49,520 nucleotides of DNA from Planctomycetota bacterium (GTDB taxonomy: Bacteria; Planctomycetota; Phycisphaerae; Phycisphaerales; Phycisphaeraceae). The stretch covers positions 1 to 49,520 of the forward strand of contig JAPLMQ010000187.1 of NCBI GenBank assembly GCA_026386955.1, in the 5' to 3' direction. The notes below the pieces were generated by a model that ran no database searches, was not told where the DNA came from, and was given only the letters and a program-made list of their open reading frames with translations. The translations under genes were made by a program, and so were the position numbers. Positions 1-10,593 of the stretch are shown here, piece after piece (the first letter of the stretch is position 1; each line of letters starts with the position of its first letter).

Positions 1-1
1 G

Positions 2-196
2 CGCAAGTCGGCCGCGGCCCTCTCGCAGCGCAGCCGGGCCCTGGGCATCGACTCCAACGGCCCCGACGAGCAATACCTCAAGATGCCGCGGTACTTATAC
101 GACGAGTTGCAACGCGCCTCCGCCCGCCCGTACCCCGAGCAGTTCAAGGAGCCGGCGTTGAAGTACATGGAAGGCCTGCTGAAGGATTCGCGATGA
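2..196 (+). CDS. 3' end of an unknown gene (partial)
   Basis: This open frame enters from the left edge and stops with TGA at 194-196. The visible 64 residues are hydrophilic, and the last part reads YLKMPRYLYDELQRAS followed by a charged C-terminus. I do not recognise the family. The stop overlaps the ATG of the next gene in an ATGA arrangement, so the two are probably translationally coupled and this is an upstream member of the MoxR/VWA operon. The frame is open from the first codon and shares the composition of the following genes, so it is likely real. Its function cannot be told from the tail alone. Confidence 0.6.
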   Translation, partial: RKSAAALSQRSRALGIDSNGPDEQYLKMPRYLYDELQRASARPYPEQFKEPALKYMEGLLKDSR

Positions 197-1356
197 GCAG
201 GAAGACTCCAACTCTTGGCAGGAATCCCGCTCGGCCGGTGGCTCGGAGCGTCGTTTATTGCGTCGCTCTGATGCTGCCGCTGGCCTGCTTCGCCGCCGCT
301 TTCGTCCCGCCCGTGTCCGCCTCTGGGCCCGCCGCGGACCCCGTCTCCGCGGCCCCTCCCCGCGCTGCCGTGGAGCGCAGCGTCGACGCCGCGCTCGCCT
401 TCCTCCGCGCCGCCCAGAATCCCGACGGCTCCTTCGGCGACCGCCAGCAGCGCCTCCAGACCGGGCTGGCGATCCTCGCCTTCCTCTCCAGCGGGGCCAC
501 GCCGCAGGTCGACGCCGCCTCGCCGCTGCCCAAGGCCTGCGCCTGGCTGATCGCCAACACCGGCGAGGACGGCTTCATGGGCGACACCGAATACCCTTTG
601 GAGAGCCACGCCGTCTGCGGGCTGGCGGTCTTCGAGAGCATCGGCACGCACAGCGACGACGCGATCAACCGCGCCTTGGCCGCCCGGGCCTCGGCCGCGC
701 TGCAATACACGCTCACGGCCCAGGACAAGGCCGTCGGCGCCGAGTTCTACGGCGGGTGGAAGATCGACCCCAAGTCGAAGGTCAACGACCGCGTGGTCAC
801 CGCGTGGAGCCTGCTGCTTCTCCGCAGCGCCGAGCTGCGCGGGGCCGAGGTCCCGCGGGGCGGGCTGACGCGGGCCCTGGAGTTCGTCGAGGGGGCCCAG
901 CACCTCCCCGCCGACGGGCGCAACGTCGACAAGCTCGACCGCGGCGGCTTCTCGCACGACTCCGCGGGCCTGCCCGTCATCGTCGTCACCGCCGCGGGGC
1001 TCTCGACCATGAGCCTCTTCGGGCGCGACGCCGGGCGGCGCGACCAAGCCCTCGCGTGGATGAGTGAGAACCCCCCGGTCTGGTTCGGCCCGAACTTCTA
1101 CACGGCCCACTTCTTCGCCGCCCGCGGGCTGCTCCGGGAGGGGCGGAGGACGCCGGCCCTGCGCGAGCAGGCGAGGCGCTACGACCTGCGCGTGTGGGAA
1201 TTGCTCCGCGACCACCAAGGCCCCGACGGGAGCTACGCCGTCCCGCCGGGCAACGCCGAGAACACCAAGCAGATGGGCGCGACGTACGCGACCCCGATGG
1301 CGGTCTTGATCCTCAACGCGGCCCGCGGGCTGCTGCCCGTGGACGCGATCCGGTGA
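193..1356 (+). CDS. Secreted terpenoid-cyclase-like (alpha-alpha toroid) protein
   Basis: This 387-residue protein has a basic N-terminus and a hydrophobic stretch at about residues 20-38 ending in an Ala-rich signal cleavage region, so export is likely. The mature part carries repeats of the squalene cyclase/prenyltransferase type: AFLRAAQNPDGSFGDR near residue 69, a matching DHQGPDGSYAVPPG near the C-terminus, and several helical segments between. The DxDD cyclase motif is not evident, so it is probably a binding or scaffold toroid rather than a triterpene cyclase. The start overlaps the preceding stop (ATGA). It sits in a row with secreted and membrane VWA proteins, which suggests a periplasmic role. 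The substrate is unknown. Confidence 0.75.
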   Translation: MSRKTPTLGRNPARPVARSVVYCVALMLPLACFAAAFVPPVSASGPAADPVSAAPPRAAVERSVDAALAFLRAAQNPDGSFGDRQQRLQTGLAILAFLSSGATPQVDAASPLPKACAWLIANTGEDGFMGDTEYPLESHAVCGLAVFESIGTHSDDAINRALAARASAALQYTLTAQDKAVGAEFYGGWKIDPKSKVNDRVVTAWSLLLLRSAELRGAEVPRGGLTRALEFVEGAQHLPADGRNVDKLDRGGFSHDSAGLPVIVVTAAGLSTMSLFGRDAGRRDQALAWMSENPPVWFGPNFYTAHFFAARGLLREGRRTPALREQARRYDLRVWELLRDHQGPDGSYAVPPGNAENTKQMGATYATPMAVLILNAARGLLPVDAIR

Positions 1357-1509
1357 GATTGCGGAACACGCAGGTGGACGCGAAGGCGGCCATGAAACCG
1401 AATGAACGCCGTCAAGGCACGAACCCGATCCCGCAAGCCGCAAGAGCCGTGTAGCATGAACCGCAAGACGAAGTCGAACACGCCCGAACCCGCCTCAGGA
1501 CGAGCCGAT

Positions 1510-4188
1510 ATGCGCCGACTCTTCATCAGCATGCTGCTCCTCGCCGCGGCGCTGTCGTCCGTCGCGAGCGCGGCCGACCCCGCGGCCCCCCCGGTTCCCC
1601 CGGCCCCCGCCGCGCCTGCCGCCGCCTCCGCCCCGGCCAAGCCCGCGACGCAGCCCTCCTCGTGGACCTATCTCGCGCACGAAGTGATGATGCCCGGGGG
1701 ACAGGTCTCGCAGGGGATCGCCCCGGAGATGCGCCGGCTCTACAAGGTCGTCGACGACCCGCAGGCCAAGGGGGGCAAGGCCCTGCAGGTCGCGGTCGAC
1801 AAGCGGCTGATCCGCATCGTCCTCAAGCAGTTCAACCCCATCACGATCCTGGCCACGCCGGGCATCCCCCGCAAGGACGCGCCCCCGGGGCTCTACAAGG
1901 TCACCGCCCGGCTCAAGATCGCCGGGATGACGCGCGTCATCGGCACGGGCATCTACTTCGACTCCAGGCCCGTCCCGCAGATGGACGGCTCGCCCTACCC
2001 CAACACGCTCCACGGCTACCAGTTCCAGGCGGAGGACGCCTACCAGGAGTTCAGCTACTACACCGAGGTCGTCGAGCCGGAGTACAAGATCCACCGCCCG
2101 AACCGCGAGCGGGCGCTCAACGCCATCGGCGCCTACCCGGGCACGAAGGCGCAGGTCGAGGCGATGCAGCACCCCGCGCCGCCCGTCCCGCCCACCCCGG
2201 CCGAGGAGGCGAAGAAGGCCGAGGCTCTCAAGAAGGAGCACGACAACGCCGACCGCGGCTTCGCCGGGGGCAGCCTCTCCTCGTATCTGGCCTTCATGCC
2301 CACGTCGATGCACGGGTTCGGGCGCGTCGAGAACTCGCTGCAGTCGGCGACGGTTGACTGGGTCAAGATCGAGCGCGTCTCCGAGCCGGCGATCGTCGTC
2401 CGCCAGGTGTTGCCGCAGATGTCCTGGCTCCGCGCGGGCGGGGAGCAGCTCTTCCATGTGTGGGTGATGAACCGCTCGGGCTCGCCGCAGTCGGGCGAGG
2501 TGCGCGTCAAGATCGTGCATGAGATCGACAAGTCGATCGACGTCGCGACCGTGCCGGTGAAGCTCGATGCGGGCGCGTACCAAGTGGTCGACGTGCCATG
2601 GACGAGCCCCAAGGGCGTCGAACTCTGGGGCTGCCAGGTCAACGCCGAGGCGGTGCAGGGGGGCAAGGGCCTCTCGTCGGCGTCGGAGGTCTTCAGCGTC
2701 CACACGAACCCGTGGGCGGTGATGAACTTCGGCGGGGCGAACCGCAGCCGAAACCCGTATTACAGTCCGCCCGACTACCGGAACTACATGGAATACTTCG
2801 GCGTCACGCCGGGGGACGCGGTCAAGCCGTTCCCCGACGACCCGTCCCTGCCCTACTTCACGGGCATGAGCAACTACATGACGCACATCGCGATCCAGAA
2901 GAAGTTCACCGACCACAACCACTCGATCGGCGTGGCGACGTTCATGTACCTCTCGCCGCTGGCGACCAGCCACGTGGCGGAGGAGACCTACCTGCGCCAT
3001 CCGGAGTGGTTCTTCGACCGGATCGTCTGGAGCGACCAGGCGGACGACCAGTGGAAGAACAACACGGCGGACATGCTCAACCGCTGGAGCAACAACTGGG
3101 GGCCGCCGACGCGCGAGGAGCGCCCGCCGCTGGGGAACTACGGCTTCTACCACATCGAGGCGGGCGTCAACGGCGCGGCCAAGGAGCTGGTCGACGGGCT
3201 GATCGCCGGCGTGCGCAACAACGTGAAATACGTCGGCTACGACGGCGTGCGCTGGGACGGCGGGCCGATCGAGGTCGCCACCACCGAGCGCATGGGCATC
3301 AAGGTCGGCCCGGGCGCGGGCAAGGAAGGCGAGTACACCGCGGGCGAGCTTCGTCGGATGAAGAAGGAGATCCGGGCGGAGTTCCCGCTCTACACCGAGG
3401 GGAACAACGGCGTCTTCGGCGGGATGGTCGCCAACCTCTACAACCGCAAGCTCGAGGTCCCCGCGCTCAAGAAGGACTCGCCCTTCGTCGCGTTCCTCGA
3501 GGACGGCTCGAGCCTGATGGACGAGGGGTGGATGAACGCCTACCTCTTCGTCGATCCGCGCAACATCTGCAAGGACTACTTCTGGGGCGCCCGCCAGCAG
3601 GCCGACGCCTGCCGCCGCGCCGGCGGGTTCTTCCACTCCTTCTCGCCCGCCCGCGACGGCGCGCCCTACTTCACGCAGAGCACGCTCTACTACAACATGC
3701 TCGTCGCCCTGGCGGGGGGGCAGTACCCCGGGCTCTTCACCTGCCCGCCCGCGAGCGAGTCGGGACTGTCGCACTTCCTCACCCGCTTCAGCGAGTTGCT
3801 CTGGGACAACAAGCTGATGTGGCTCAAGGAGGCGGCGGACCAGATCCGCGTCGACGCGCCGCACGAGCTGTGGTGGGAGGAGGAGGTCATGTGGAAGGAC
3901 CTCGCCGACGGCCGCCGGCGGTACGTCATCCCGCTGGTGAACCCGCCCACGGTCGAGCGGTTCTACCGCAACGACCGGTTCAGCGAACTGCCCGAGCCGA
4001 TCAGGGAGCCGATCCCCGTGGAGGTGAAGATCCCCGAGGGGTTCAAGACGGGGCGGGCGATCATGCTGACCTGCGAGCCCAAGACCGCGGCGGTGCCGCT
4101 CGAGGCCCGCGTCGAGGAAGGCAAGCTGGCGTTCGACGTGCCCGAACTGGTGACGTTCCGCGTGGTCGTGGTGGAGTTCAGCAAGTGA
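1510..4188 (+). CDS. Secreted TIM-barrel-like (glycoside-hydrolase-like) protein
   Basis: The start at 1510 gives an ideal signal peptide (MRRLFISMLLLAAALSSVASA is cut to its core here: MRRLFISMLLLAAALSS) and has an AGGA-type ribosome site about nine bases upstream. Two in-frame ATGs further upstream (1402, 1456) would put a charged leader before the signal. The predicted protein is 892 residues: a Pro/Ala-rich linker, beta-rich N-terminal domains, then a long barrel-like region with GYDGVRWDGGPI around 3237-3267, which resembles the beta-strand/Asp pattern of alpha-galactosidase-like and related hydrolases, followed by a C-terminal beta domain. The catalytic acids cannot be assigned by eye. 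Its stop overlaps a GTG start of the next gene. A role in handling extracellular polysaccharide is an inference. Confidence 0.7.
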   Translation: MRRLFISMLLLAAALSSVASAADPAAPPVPPAPAAPAAASAPAKPATQPSSWTYLAHEVMMPGGQVSQGIAPEMRRLYKVVDDPQAKGGKALQVAVDKRLIRIVLKQFNPITILATPGIPRKDAPPGLYKVTARLKIAGMTRVIGTGIYFDSRPVPQMDGSPYPNTLHGYQFQAEDAYQEFSYYTEVVEPEYKIHRPNRERALNAIGAYPGTKAQVEAMQHPAPPVPPTPAEEAKKAEALKKEHDNADRGFAGGSLSSYLAFMPTSMHGFGRVENSLQSATVDWVKIERVSEPAIVVRQVLPQMSWLRAGGEQLFHVWVMNRSGSPQSGEVRVKIVHEIDKSIDVATVPVKLDAGAYQVVDVPWTSPKGVELWGCQVNAEAVQGGKGLSSASEVFSVHTNPWAVMNFGGANRSRNPYYSPPDYRNYMEYFGVTPGDAVKPFPDDPSLPYFTGMSNYMTHIAIQKKFTDHNHSIGVATFMYLSPLATSHVAEETYLRHPEWFFDRIVWSDQADDQWKNNTADMLNRWSNNWGPPTREERPPLGNYGFYHIEAGVNGAAKELVDGLIAGVRNNVKYVGYDGVRWDGGPIEVATTERMGIKVGPGAGKEGEYTAGELRRMKKEIRAEFPLYTEGNNGVFGGMVANLYNRKLEVPALKKDSPFVAFLEDGSSLMDEGWMNAYLFVDPRNICKDYFWGARQQADACRRAGGFFHSFSPARDGAPYFTQSTLYYNMLVALAGGQYPGLFTCPPASESGLSHFLTRFSELLWDNKLMWLKEAADQIRVDAPHELWWEEEVMWKDLADGRRRYVIPLVNPPTVERFYRNDRFSELPEPIREPIPVEVKIPEGFKTGRAIMLTCEPKTAAVPLEARVEEGKLAFDVPELVTFRVVVVEFSK

Positions 4189-6245
4189 AGCCCATCAAAA
4201 CCGGCAACTTCCTCATGCGTTCGCTTCTCGCCTGCCTCGGCGCCCTGGCTTTCGCCGGGCTGCTTGTCCGCGGGCCCGCGCCCGCCTTCGCCGCCGACGC
4301 CCGGCAGGGCTGCCACATCGAGGAGATCGAGGACCAGGACGGCGACCTGCAGGTGCTCATGGAGTCCGAGTGGATCTCCATGCATCTCCAGCCCTCGCTG
4401 CAGTCGACGATCATGCGCTTCGTCTTCCGCCCCACGGGCAACGACATCCTCGAGGCGGCCCAGCCCAAGATCGTCGCCAGCGGCGGGGGGCTGCTGCAGG
4501 ACAACTTCTGGGAGCAGGACTGGCGCTACAGCGAATTCCGCCGGCGGTTCTACGACTACCAGATCGTCAAGAACACGCCCGAGGAGGTCGGCGTCACCTT
4601 CGAGACCAAGAGCGAGGGCTGGCTGCAGGCGGCCGACTCGGGGCTGATCTCCAAGCTGCTGAGCAACATCCGCATCCGCCGGACCGTCACCCTCAAGGCG
4701 GGCACGCCCTACTTCCTCTTCGACATCGAGCTCTCCTCGGCCGACAAGAACGCCAAGCTGCCGCTCATGTGGGTCCACAACTCGGCGCTGATCGACCTGG
4801 CGCACGGGGACCAGGTCTACCGCCCCAGCGCGCGGGGCGTCCGCCGGATCGGCGCCGTGGGGCGCTCCACCAGCACCGACATCGTCAGCGGCGAGGACCC
4901 CTTCGTCTACGACTTCAACGAAGGTTGGTCGGCCAAGATCAGCGGCGCCCGGAAAGAGGGCATCGTCTACCTGATGGACTACAACTACATCCAGTTCCTC
5001 TACAACTGCGGCACGTCGACCGAGGAATGGGTCTACGACAACGTCCTGATCACCAAGGAGAAGCCCTGGAAGGGGCGGATCTACATCCTCCCGGTGATGG
5101 GCATATCGAAGGTCGACTTCGCCAACGAGAACTTCATCCTCGAGGTCAATCCGAAGCGGGAGAAGGGCCGGCTCGACGTCGGATACCGCGTGACGGCGTC
5201 GTACGAGAAGGTCGCCCGGATCACCTTCAACACCGAGATCGCCTACGACCACCTCTCCGAGGCGAAGACCAAGAAGGCCGACCCCGTGGAGATCACGGGG
5301 CTGGGCGTGCAGCCCGTCGAGGGGCATTTCTCGATCGCCGAGCCGCCCGCCGACCCGGTCCTCTTCAACATCACGGCCCACTGCGAGATGCCCGACGGCA
5401 CGGTGAAGACCAAGAAGTTCCAGTACTTCCACGTGGGCGAGTACTCGCTGCACGACAACATCCGCCGCGACCTGGTCACCCCCGTGGTGAAGCTCGACCG
5501 CTCGCTGCAGCAGCCGAGCATCCCCGTGCCCAAGGAGACGGCGAAGGTCGACACCACGGCCTTCAACGTCTTCGCCGTGCTGGGCAACCACTCCAACCGC
5601 CTGGCGCTGAGGCAGGCGATCCGCGGCATCCCCGCGCGGATCACCGACGAGGACGACGTGGGCTACACGCCCGGTTGGAACGCCCAGATGAACGGGCTGA
5701 CCGACTTCCCCTACGACTACGACCGGCTCTTCACCTACCGCGTGCTGGTCATGGCCAACTCCGAGCCGCAGGTCATCCGCCGCATCGGCGCGTCGATCCT
5801 CACCAACTACCTGAAGAAGGGCGGGGGCCTGGTCCTCACCGGGGGCGATTCGGCCTTCCGCGGCGACTTCGTCGACCCCGAGCACGACCTCAACAACTAC
5901 CTGCCGATGCAGGGCAAGCCCGACAACGTCCGCCGCGAGGCCCTGCGCCTGGGCGACGCCGTCGCCGGCCACCCGATCTTCGCCGGGATCGACCTGAGCA
6001 ACCTGCCCTACGCCTACTTCGTGCACGATGTGCAGGTGAAGCCCAACATCCCCGCGAAGGTCTTGATGAAGGTCGGCGACAAGCCGTTCATCGTCGAGCT
6101 CGAGCGCGACGGGCAGCGGACGATCGCCGTGCTCTGCGCCCCGTTCGGCGACGAGCGCGACAACCCCGGGAAGGTCCCGTTCTGGAAATGGGACCAGTGG
6201 CCCAAGCTGATGCAGAACATCGTGAAGTACGCGGGGCACGGATGA
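4185..6245 (+). CDS. Secreted protein with C-terminal GATase1-like domain
   Basis: I chose the GTG at 4185: it overlaps the previous stop (GTGA) and has a GGAG at 4173-4176. An in-frame ATG at 4215 is the alternative and has no visible ribosome site. Either start yields a signal peptide (MRSLLACLGALAFAGLLV core). The first 400 or so residues are beta-rich and of unknown family. The last ~180 residues look like a class I glutamine amidotransferase-like fold, with FNVFAVLGNHSNRLAL, then LKKGGGLVLTGGDSAFRGDF at the place of the nucleophile elbow, but with no Cys there, so it is probably non-catalytic. The same fold recurs in two later genes of the operon. The protein is probably periplasmic and partners with the toroid and barrel proteins. 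Confidence 0.68.
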   Translation: MKPIKTGNFLMRSLLACLGALAFAGLLVRGPAPAFAADARQGCHIEEIEDQDGDLQVLMESEWISMHLQPSLQSTIMRFVFRPTGNDILEAAQPKIVASGGGLLQDNFWEQDWRYSEFRRRFYDYQIVKNTPEEVGVTFETKSEGWLQAADSGLISKLLSNIRIRRTVTLKAGTPYFLFDIELSSADKNAKLPLMWVHNSALIDLAHGDQVYRPSARGVRRIGAVGRSTSTDIVSGEDPFVYDFNEGWSAKISGARKEGIVYLMDYNYIQFLYNCGTSTEEWVYDNVLITKEKPWKGRIYILPVMGISKVDFANENFILEVNPKREKGRLDVGYRVTASYEKVARITFNTEIAYDHLSEAKTKKADPVEITGLGVQPVEGHFSIAEPPADPVLFNITAHCEMPDGTVKTKKFQYFHVGEYSLHDNIRRDLVTPVVKLDRSLQQPSIPVPKETAKVDTTAFNVFAVLGNHSNRLALRQAIRGIPARITDEDDVGYTPGWNAQMNGLTDFPYDYDRLFTYRVLVMANSEPQVIRRIGASILTNYLKKGGGLVLTGGDSAFRGDFVDPEHDLNNYLPMQGKPDNVRREALRLGDAVAGHPIFAGIDLSNLPYAYFVHDVQVKPNIPAKVLMKVGDKPFIVELERDGQRTIAVLCAPFGDERDNPGKVPFWKWDQWPKLMQNIVKYAGHG

Positions 6246-6308
6246 ACCCCGGAGCCCCCGGAAATCCCGGAATCCCCTGAACCCGACGAGCCCAAACTTG
6301 GCTCAAGG

Positions 6309-6330
6309 ATGGACGACTTCAGTCGTCCAT
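6309..6330. repeat. REP-like palindrome (family D, copy 1)
   Basis: Arms ATGGACGACT and AGTCGTCCAT flank a 2-base centre, a perfect 10-bp stem, 64 bases after the preceding stop codon. It is followed by CTGAACTGAAGTCCGACG, a partial inverted copy. The palindrome at 21755-21782 aligns with it, with base changes that keep the pairing. There is no T-tract, so it is more likely a REP-type repeat than a classical terminator, though it could slow transcription between the two halves of the operon. Confidence 0.65.
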
Positions 6331-6387
6331 GAACGCCTGAACTGAAGTCCGACGATCGAACCGACTCGATCTTTTGTGGAGCCCCGC

Positions 6388-7410
<1,023 letters not shown>

Positions 7411-7418
7411 TCCGCCCC

Positions 7419-8321
7419 ATGCCCCCCGACGCCATCAGCAGCATCCTCACCGGCGACGTGGTCGAGCGCGTCCGCGCGCTGGAGCTCTTCGCCCGCGTGC
7501 GCGTGGAGGGCTCGCGCCTGGGCGACAACCGCTCCCCGCTCCTGGGGCTGAGCCCGGAGTTCGTCCAGCACCGGCAATACCTCCACGGCGACAGCCTTCG
7601 GCACGTCGACTGGCGCATCCTCGCCAAGACCGACCGGATGATGACCAAGCGGTTCCAGGAGTTCACCAACACCCGCGTCGCCGTCGCGATCGACGTCTCG
7701 GGCTCGATGTCCTACCGCGGGCTGGGCATGACCAAGCACGAATACGCCGTCCGCTGCGCGGCCATCCTCTTCTACCTCATGAGCCTCCAGCGCGACACCT
7801 TCAGCCTCTGCCTCTTCTCGGGCGAGGCCGTGGAGTGGACCGACTCGGGCTCCAGCAGGCGGCACCTCGCGCAGGTCTTCGAGAGGCTCGTCAACACCCG
7901 CCCCGAGGGCACGACGACGATCTCGCCCTCCCTCGAGCGCATCCAGCTCCGCTTGAACGCCCGCGGGCTGCTGGTGGTCTTCTCCGACTTCATGGACGAC
8001 CCCGCCGCGATCGCCTCCTCGCTGGGCCGGCTGCGCGTCCGCGGGCACGACGTCATCGCCTTCCAGGTGCTCGACCCCTCGGAGCGCGAGCTCGACTTCG
8101 TCGACTTCACGCAGTTCCGCGACTTGGAGGACGGCTCGCTGCTCGCGGCCGACCCGCTGCTGATCCGCGACGAATACCGCAGGCGGTTCGTCGCCCACCA
8201 GCTCGAGCTGAAGGAACAGTGCCTCGCCCACGGGATCGACCACGCCGCGCTCGAGGTCTCCGAGCATTACGAAGTGATGATCGGCGACTACCTGCGCCGC
8301 CGGGCGGTGGGCGTGCGATGA
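7419..8321 (+). CDS. DUF58 / VWA-like MoxR partner protein
   Basis: This 300-residue protein has the DUF58 core (HGDSLRHVDWRILAKTD) and a VWA-type metal site D-V-S-G-S at about residues 92-96 (AIDVSGSMSYRGLG), continuing with FSLCLFSG and LLVVFSDFMDDP. It begins 8 bases after the moxR stop, so the two are almost certainly co-transcribed and co-translated. DUF58 proteins are the usual soluble partner of MoxR. The MIDAS residues are intact, which suggests it can bind metal-dependent ligands. No signal peptide or membrane segment is visible, so it is probably cytosolic or membrane-peripheral. Confidence 0.93.
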   Translation: MPPDAISSILTGDVVERVRALELFARVRVEGSRLGDNRSPLLGLSPEFVQHRQYLHGDSLRHVDWRILAKTDRMMTKRFQEFTNTRVAVAIDVSGSMSYRGLGMTKHEYAVRCAAILFYLMSLQRDTFSLCLFSGEAVEWTDSGSSRRHLAQVFERLVNTRPEGTTTISPSLERIQLRLNARGLLVVFSDFMDDPAAIASSLGRLRVRGHDVIAFQVLDPSERELDFVDFTQFRDLEDGSLLAADPLLIRDEYRRRFVAHQLELKEQCLAHGIDHAALEVSEHYEVMIGDYLRRRAVGVR

Positions 8322-8403
8322 GAATTCCGGCAAAGACGCAGACCAACCCGCCGACTGACATGAAGGCCTCCCTTATTTACCCCGCTTGCCGAGCCCACCG
8401 CAC

Positions 8404-10593
8404 GTGAGCATCCTCCAGCCGTTTTTCCTTGGTTTCCTGGCCCTCGCGCTGATCCCGCTGATCCTCTATCTCATTTTCCGGCTGCGCAAGCACGAGGTCG
8501 CCTGGGGCGCGACGTACATCCTGCGCCTGACGATCAACCAGAAGAAGCGGCAGAACCTCTGGAAGCAGATCGTCGTGCTGAGCCTGCGGACGATCATGCT
8601 CGCGCTGCTGGCGCTGGCCTTCGCCCGCCCGTTCCTCGCCCAGGGGCGCGGGGGCGGGCAGGAATACCCGCGCGGCCCGCAGCGGCTGCACCGCATCGTG
8701 CTGGTCGACAACAGCCAGAGCATGCTCGCCTCCGCCGGCTCGCGCACGCGGCTGGACGACGCCCGGGCCGCGTTGACCGGGCTGGTGGCCGGGCTCCGCG
8801 CGGGCGACGTCTGCGGCGTGGCCCCGCTCGCGCCGGCCAAGCCGGGCGAGCCCATCGCCGCGCTCGACGTCCCATGCCCCTCGACGCCCGACGCCGCCTC
8901 CGCCATCGCCGCCCGCATCGCCGTCTCCGCCGAGCCGATCGATCTCGCCGCCGCCGTGCGGGCCGCGCTCGCCTCCTTCCGCGACGTCGCCGCCCCGCAG
9001 CGCCAGCTCATCGTCATCAGCGACTACTGCCGGGCCGACCACCCCGCGATCGACGGGTACGACGTGCTGGGCGAGCAGCTCCGGGCCCTGGGCGTGCGCA
9101 CCGCGGGGCTCAACCTCGGGCTCCACGACGCGTCGAACCTCGCCATCGAGTCGGTCGGCTCCGGGAGCGAGCTCTTCCTCCCCGGGCAGCTCACCAACCT
9201 CTACGTCGACATCGTCAACTTCGGCGACGCCCGCAGCCCGCAGGCCAAGGCCCAGATCCTCGTCGACGGCAAGCCCTTCGCCGACCAGGTCGTCGCCCTC
9301 CCGCCCGGGGGGCGCAAGAGGCTGGTCTTCCCCGTCGCGCTCGAGGCGGGCAGGCGGCGGATCGAGGTCAAGGTCGACCCCGACGCATTGCCCGGCGACA
9401 ACGACGTCGTCTCCTTCGTGGAGGCCCGCCCCGAGGTCAACGTGCTGATCGTCACGCCCTTCGACCCCAAGGCAGAGGGCTTCGGGAGGGAGGGCGAGTT
9501 CCTCCGCCGGGCCTTGGAGTCGGCCGCGGAGACGCCGTCGCGCATGAAGACGCAGGTGCTGGGCGCGAACAACTTCATCCCGCAGGACCTCGCGGGGCGC
9601 GACGTGGTGATCCTCTGCGGGGTGCCCGAGGTTCCCGCCGAGATCGCCGCGGGGCTTGAGCAGCTCGTCCGCCGCGGCGGGGGGCTCTTAGTCGCCTGCG
9701 GGCCGGCGGTGGTGCCCGCGAAGCTCAACGCCTCGCTCAAGGGGCTCCTGCCCGCGGAGCTCGACGAGCCCGCCCGCGGCGAGATCGACCCCGAGCGCTA
9801 CACCAACATCCAGGCGAGCGACATCCCGATCCTCCTCCTGCGCGAGTTCGAGGAGAGCCAGGCGGGCGACCTGGGCGCCGCCCGCGTCTACAACCACATC
9901 CGCGTCAAGCCCGCGCCGGCCGCCGGCGAGGATGACGCGCTGTCCGCGACGTTGGCCTCCGCCTCTGCCTCGGTCAGGTCGGCCCGCCCGCTGCTCTCGC
10001 TCGTCACCGGCGGGCCTCTCCTGCTCGAGCGCCAGGTGGGCAAGGGCGTCACGCTCCTGTGGACCACCTCGCTGGGCGGGAGCTGGACCTCGCTCCCCGT
10101 GCACCACGCCTACCTGCCCTTGCTCGTCCGCGTGGTCAACTACGCCGCGGGCTTCTCGGGCCACCCGCGCAACCTCGCCCCCAACGACGCCTTCATCGCC
10201 GACGTGACCGACACCACCGGCGCGCTCTCGGTCACCACGCCCGACACGCGGCTGGTCTCCGCCGGCGTCGTCGCCTCCGCGGGGCGCCGGTTCGTCCGCT
10301 TCGAGGACACCGCCGCCCCGGGCGTCTACGAGCTGCAGGACTCCGCGGGGCACGTCCTCGCGCCGTTCTGGGTGGCGCGTCCGATGCATGAGTCCGACAT
10401 CCGCGGGCTCGAGCCCGCGCAGGTCCGCCGGCTCGAGCAGGCGCTCGACCTCCGCCTCGCCTCCGACGTCCCGGGCCTGCGGGCCGCCCTCTGGAGGCCC
10501 GGCGACGGGCGCGAGTTCACCGCTTGGTTCGTCCTCCTCGCCCTCGCGTTGGTGGCGCTCGACGCGCTGCTCACCTGGAGCTGGTTCCGATGA
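8404..10593 (+). CDS. BatA-like membrane protein with VWA and GATase-like domains
   Basis: The start is probably GTG 8404; it puts two hydrophobic helices (about residues 5-24 and 60-76) at the N-terminus, as in aerotolerance BatA-type proteins. A TTG six codons upstream is possible. The VWA domain follows with D-N-S-Q-S (VLVDNSQSMLAS, about residue 102) and LIVISDYCRADH. Next come a CARDB-like beta domain (GQLTNLYVDIVNFGDARS), a GATase1-like domain (VNVLIVTPFDPK to VRRGGGLLVACGP), and a last transmembrane helix ending in LTWSWFR. The total is 729 residues. Its stop overlaps the next ATG. Probably a membrane-anchored platform for MoxR/DUF58. Confidence 0.88.
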   Translation: MSILQPFFLGFLALALIPLILYLIFRLRKHEVAWGATYILRLTINQKKRQNLWKQIVVLSLRTIMLALLALAFARPFLAQGRGGGQEYPRGPQRLHRIVLVDNSQSMLASAGSRTRLDDARAALTGLVAGLRAGDVCGVAPLAPAKPGEPIAALDVPCPSTPDAASAIAARIAVSAEPIDLAAAVRAALASFRDVAAPQRQLIVISDYCRADHPAIDGYDVLGEQLRALGVRTAGLNLGLHDASNLAIESVGSGSELFLPGQLTNLYVDIVNFGDARSPQAKAQILVDGKPFADQVVALPPGGRKRLVFPVALEAGRRRIEVKVDPDALPGDNDVVSFVEARPEVNVLIVTPFDPKAEGFGREGEFLRRALESAAETPSRMKTQVLGANNFIPQDLAGRDVVILCGVPEVPAEIAAGLEQLVRRGGGLLVACGPAVVPAKLNASLKGLLPAELDEPARGEIDPERYTNIQASDIPILLLREFEESQAGDLGAARVYNHIRVKPAPAAGEDDALSATLASASASVRSARPLLSLVTGGPLLLERQVGKGVTLLWTTSLGGSWTSLPVHHAYLPLLVRVVNYAAGFSGHPRNLAPNDAFIADVTDTTGALSVTTPDTRLVSAGVVASAGRRFVRFEDTAAPGVYELQDSAGHVLAPFWVARPMHESDIRGLEPAQVRRLEQALDLRLASDVPGLRAALWRPGDGREFTAWFVLLALALVALDALLTWSWFR

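Noticed and set aside
1495..3864. A 789-codon open frame opposite the barrel-like gene
   Set aside because: It is the mirror frame of a gene with strong third-position GC; its residues are Val/Arg/Asp/Leu/Gly-biased with no motif.
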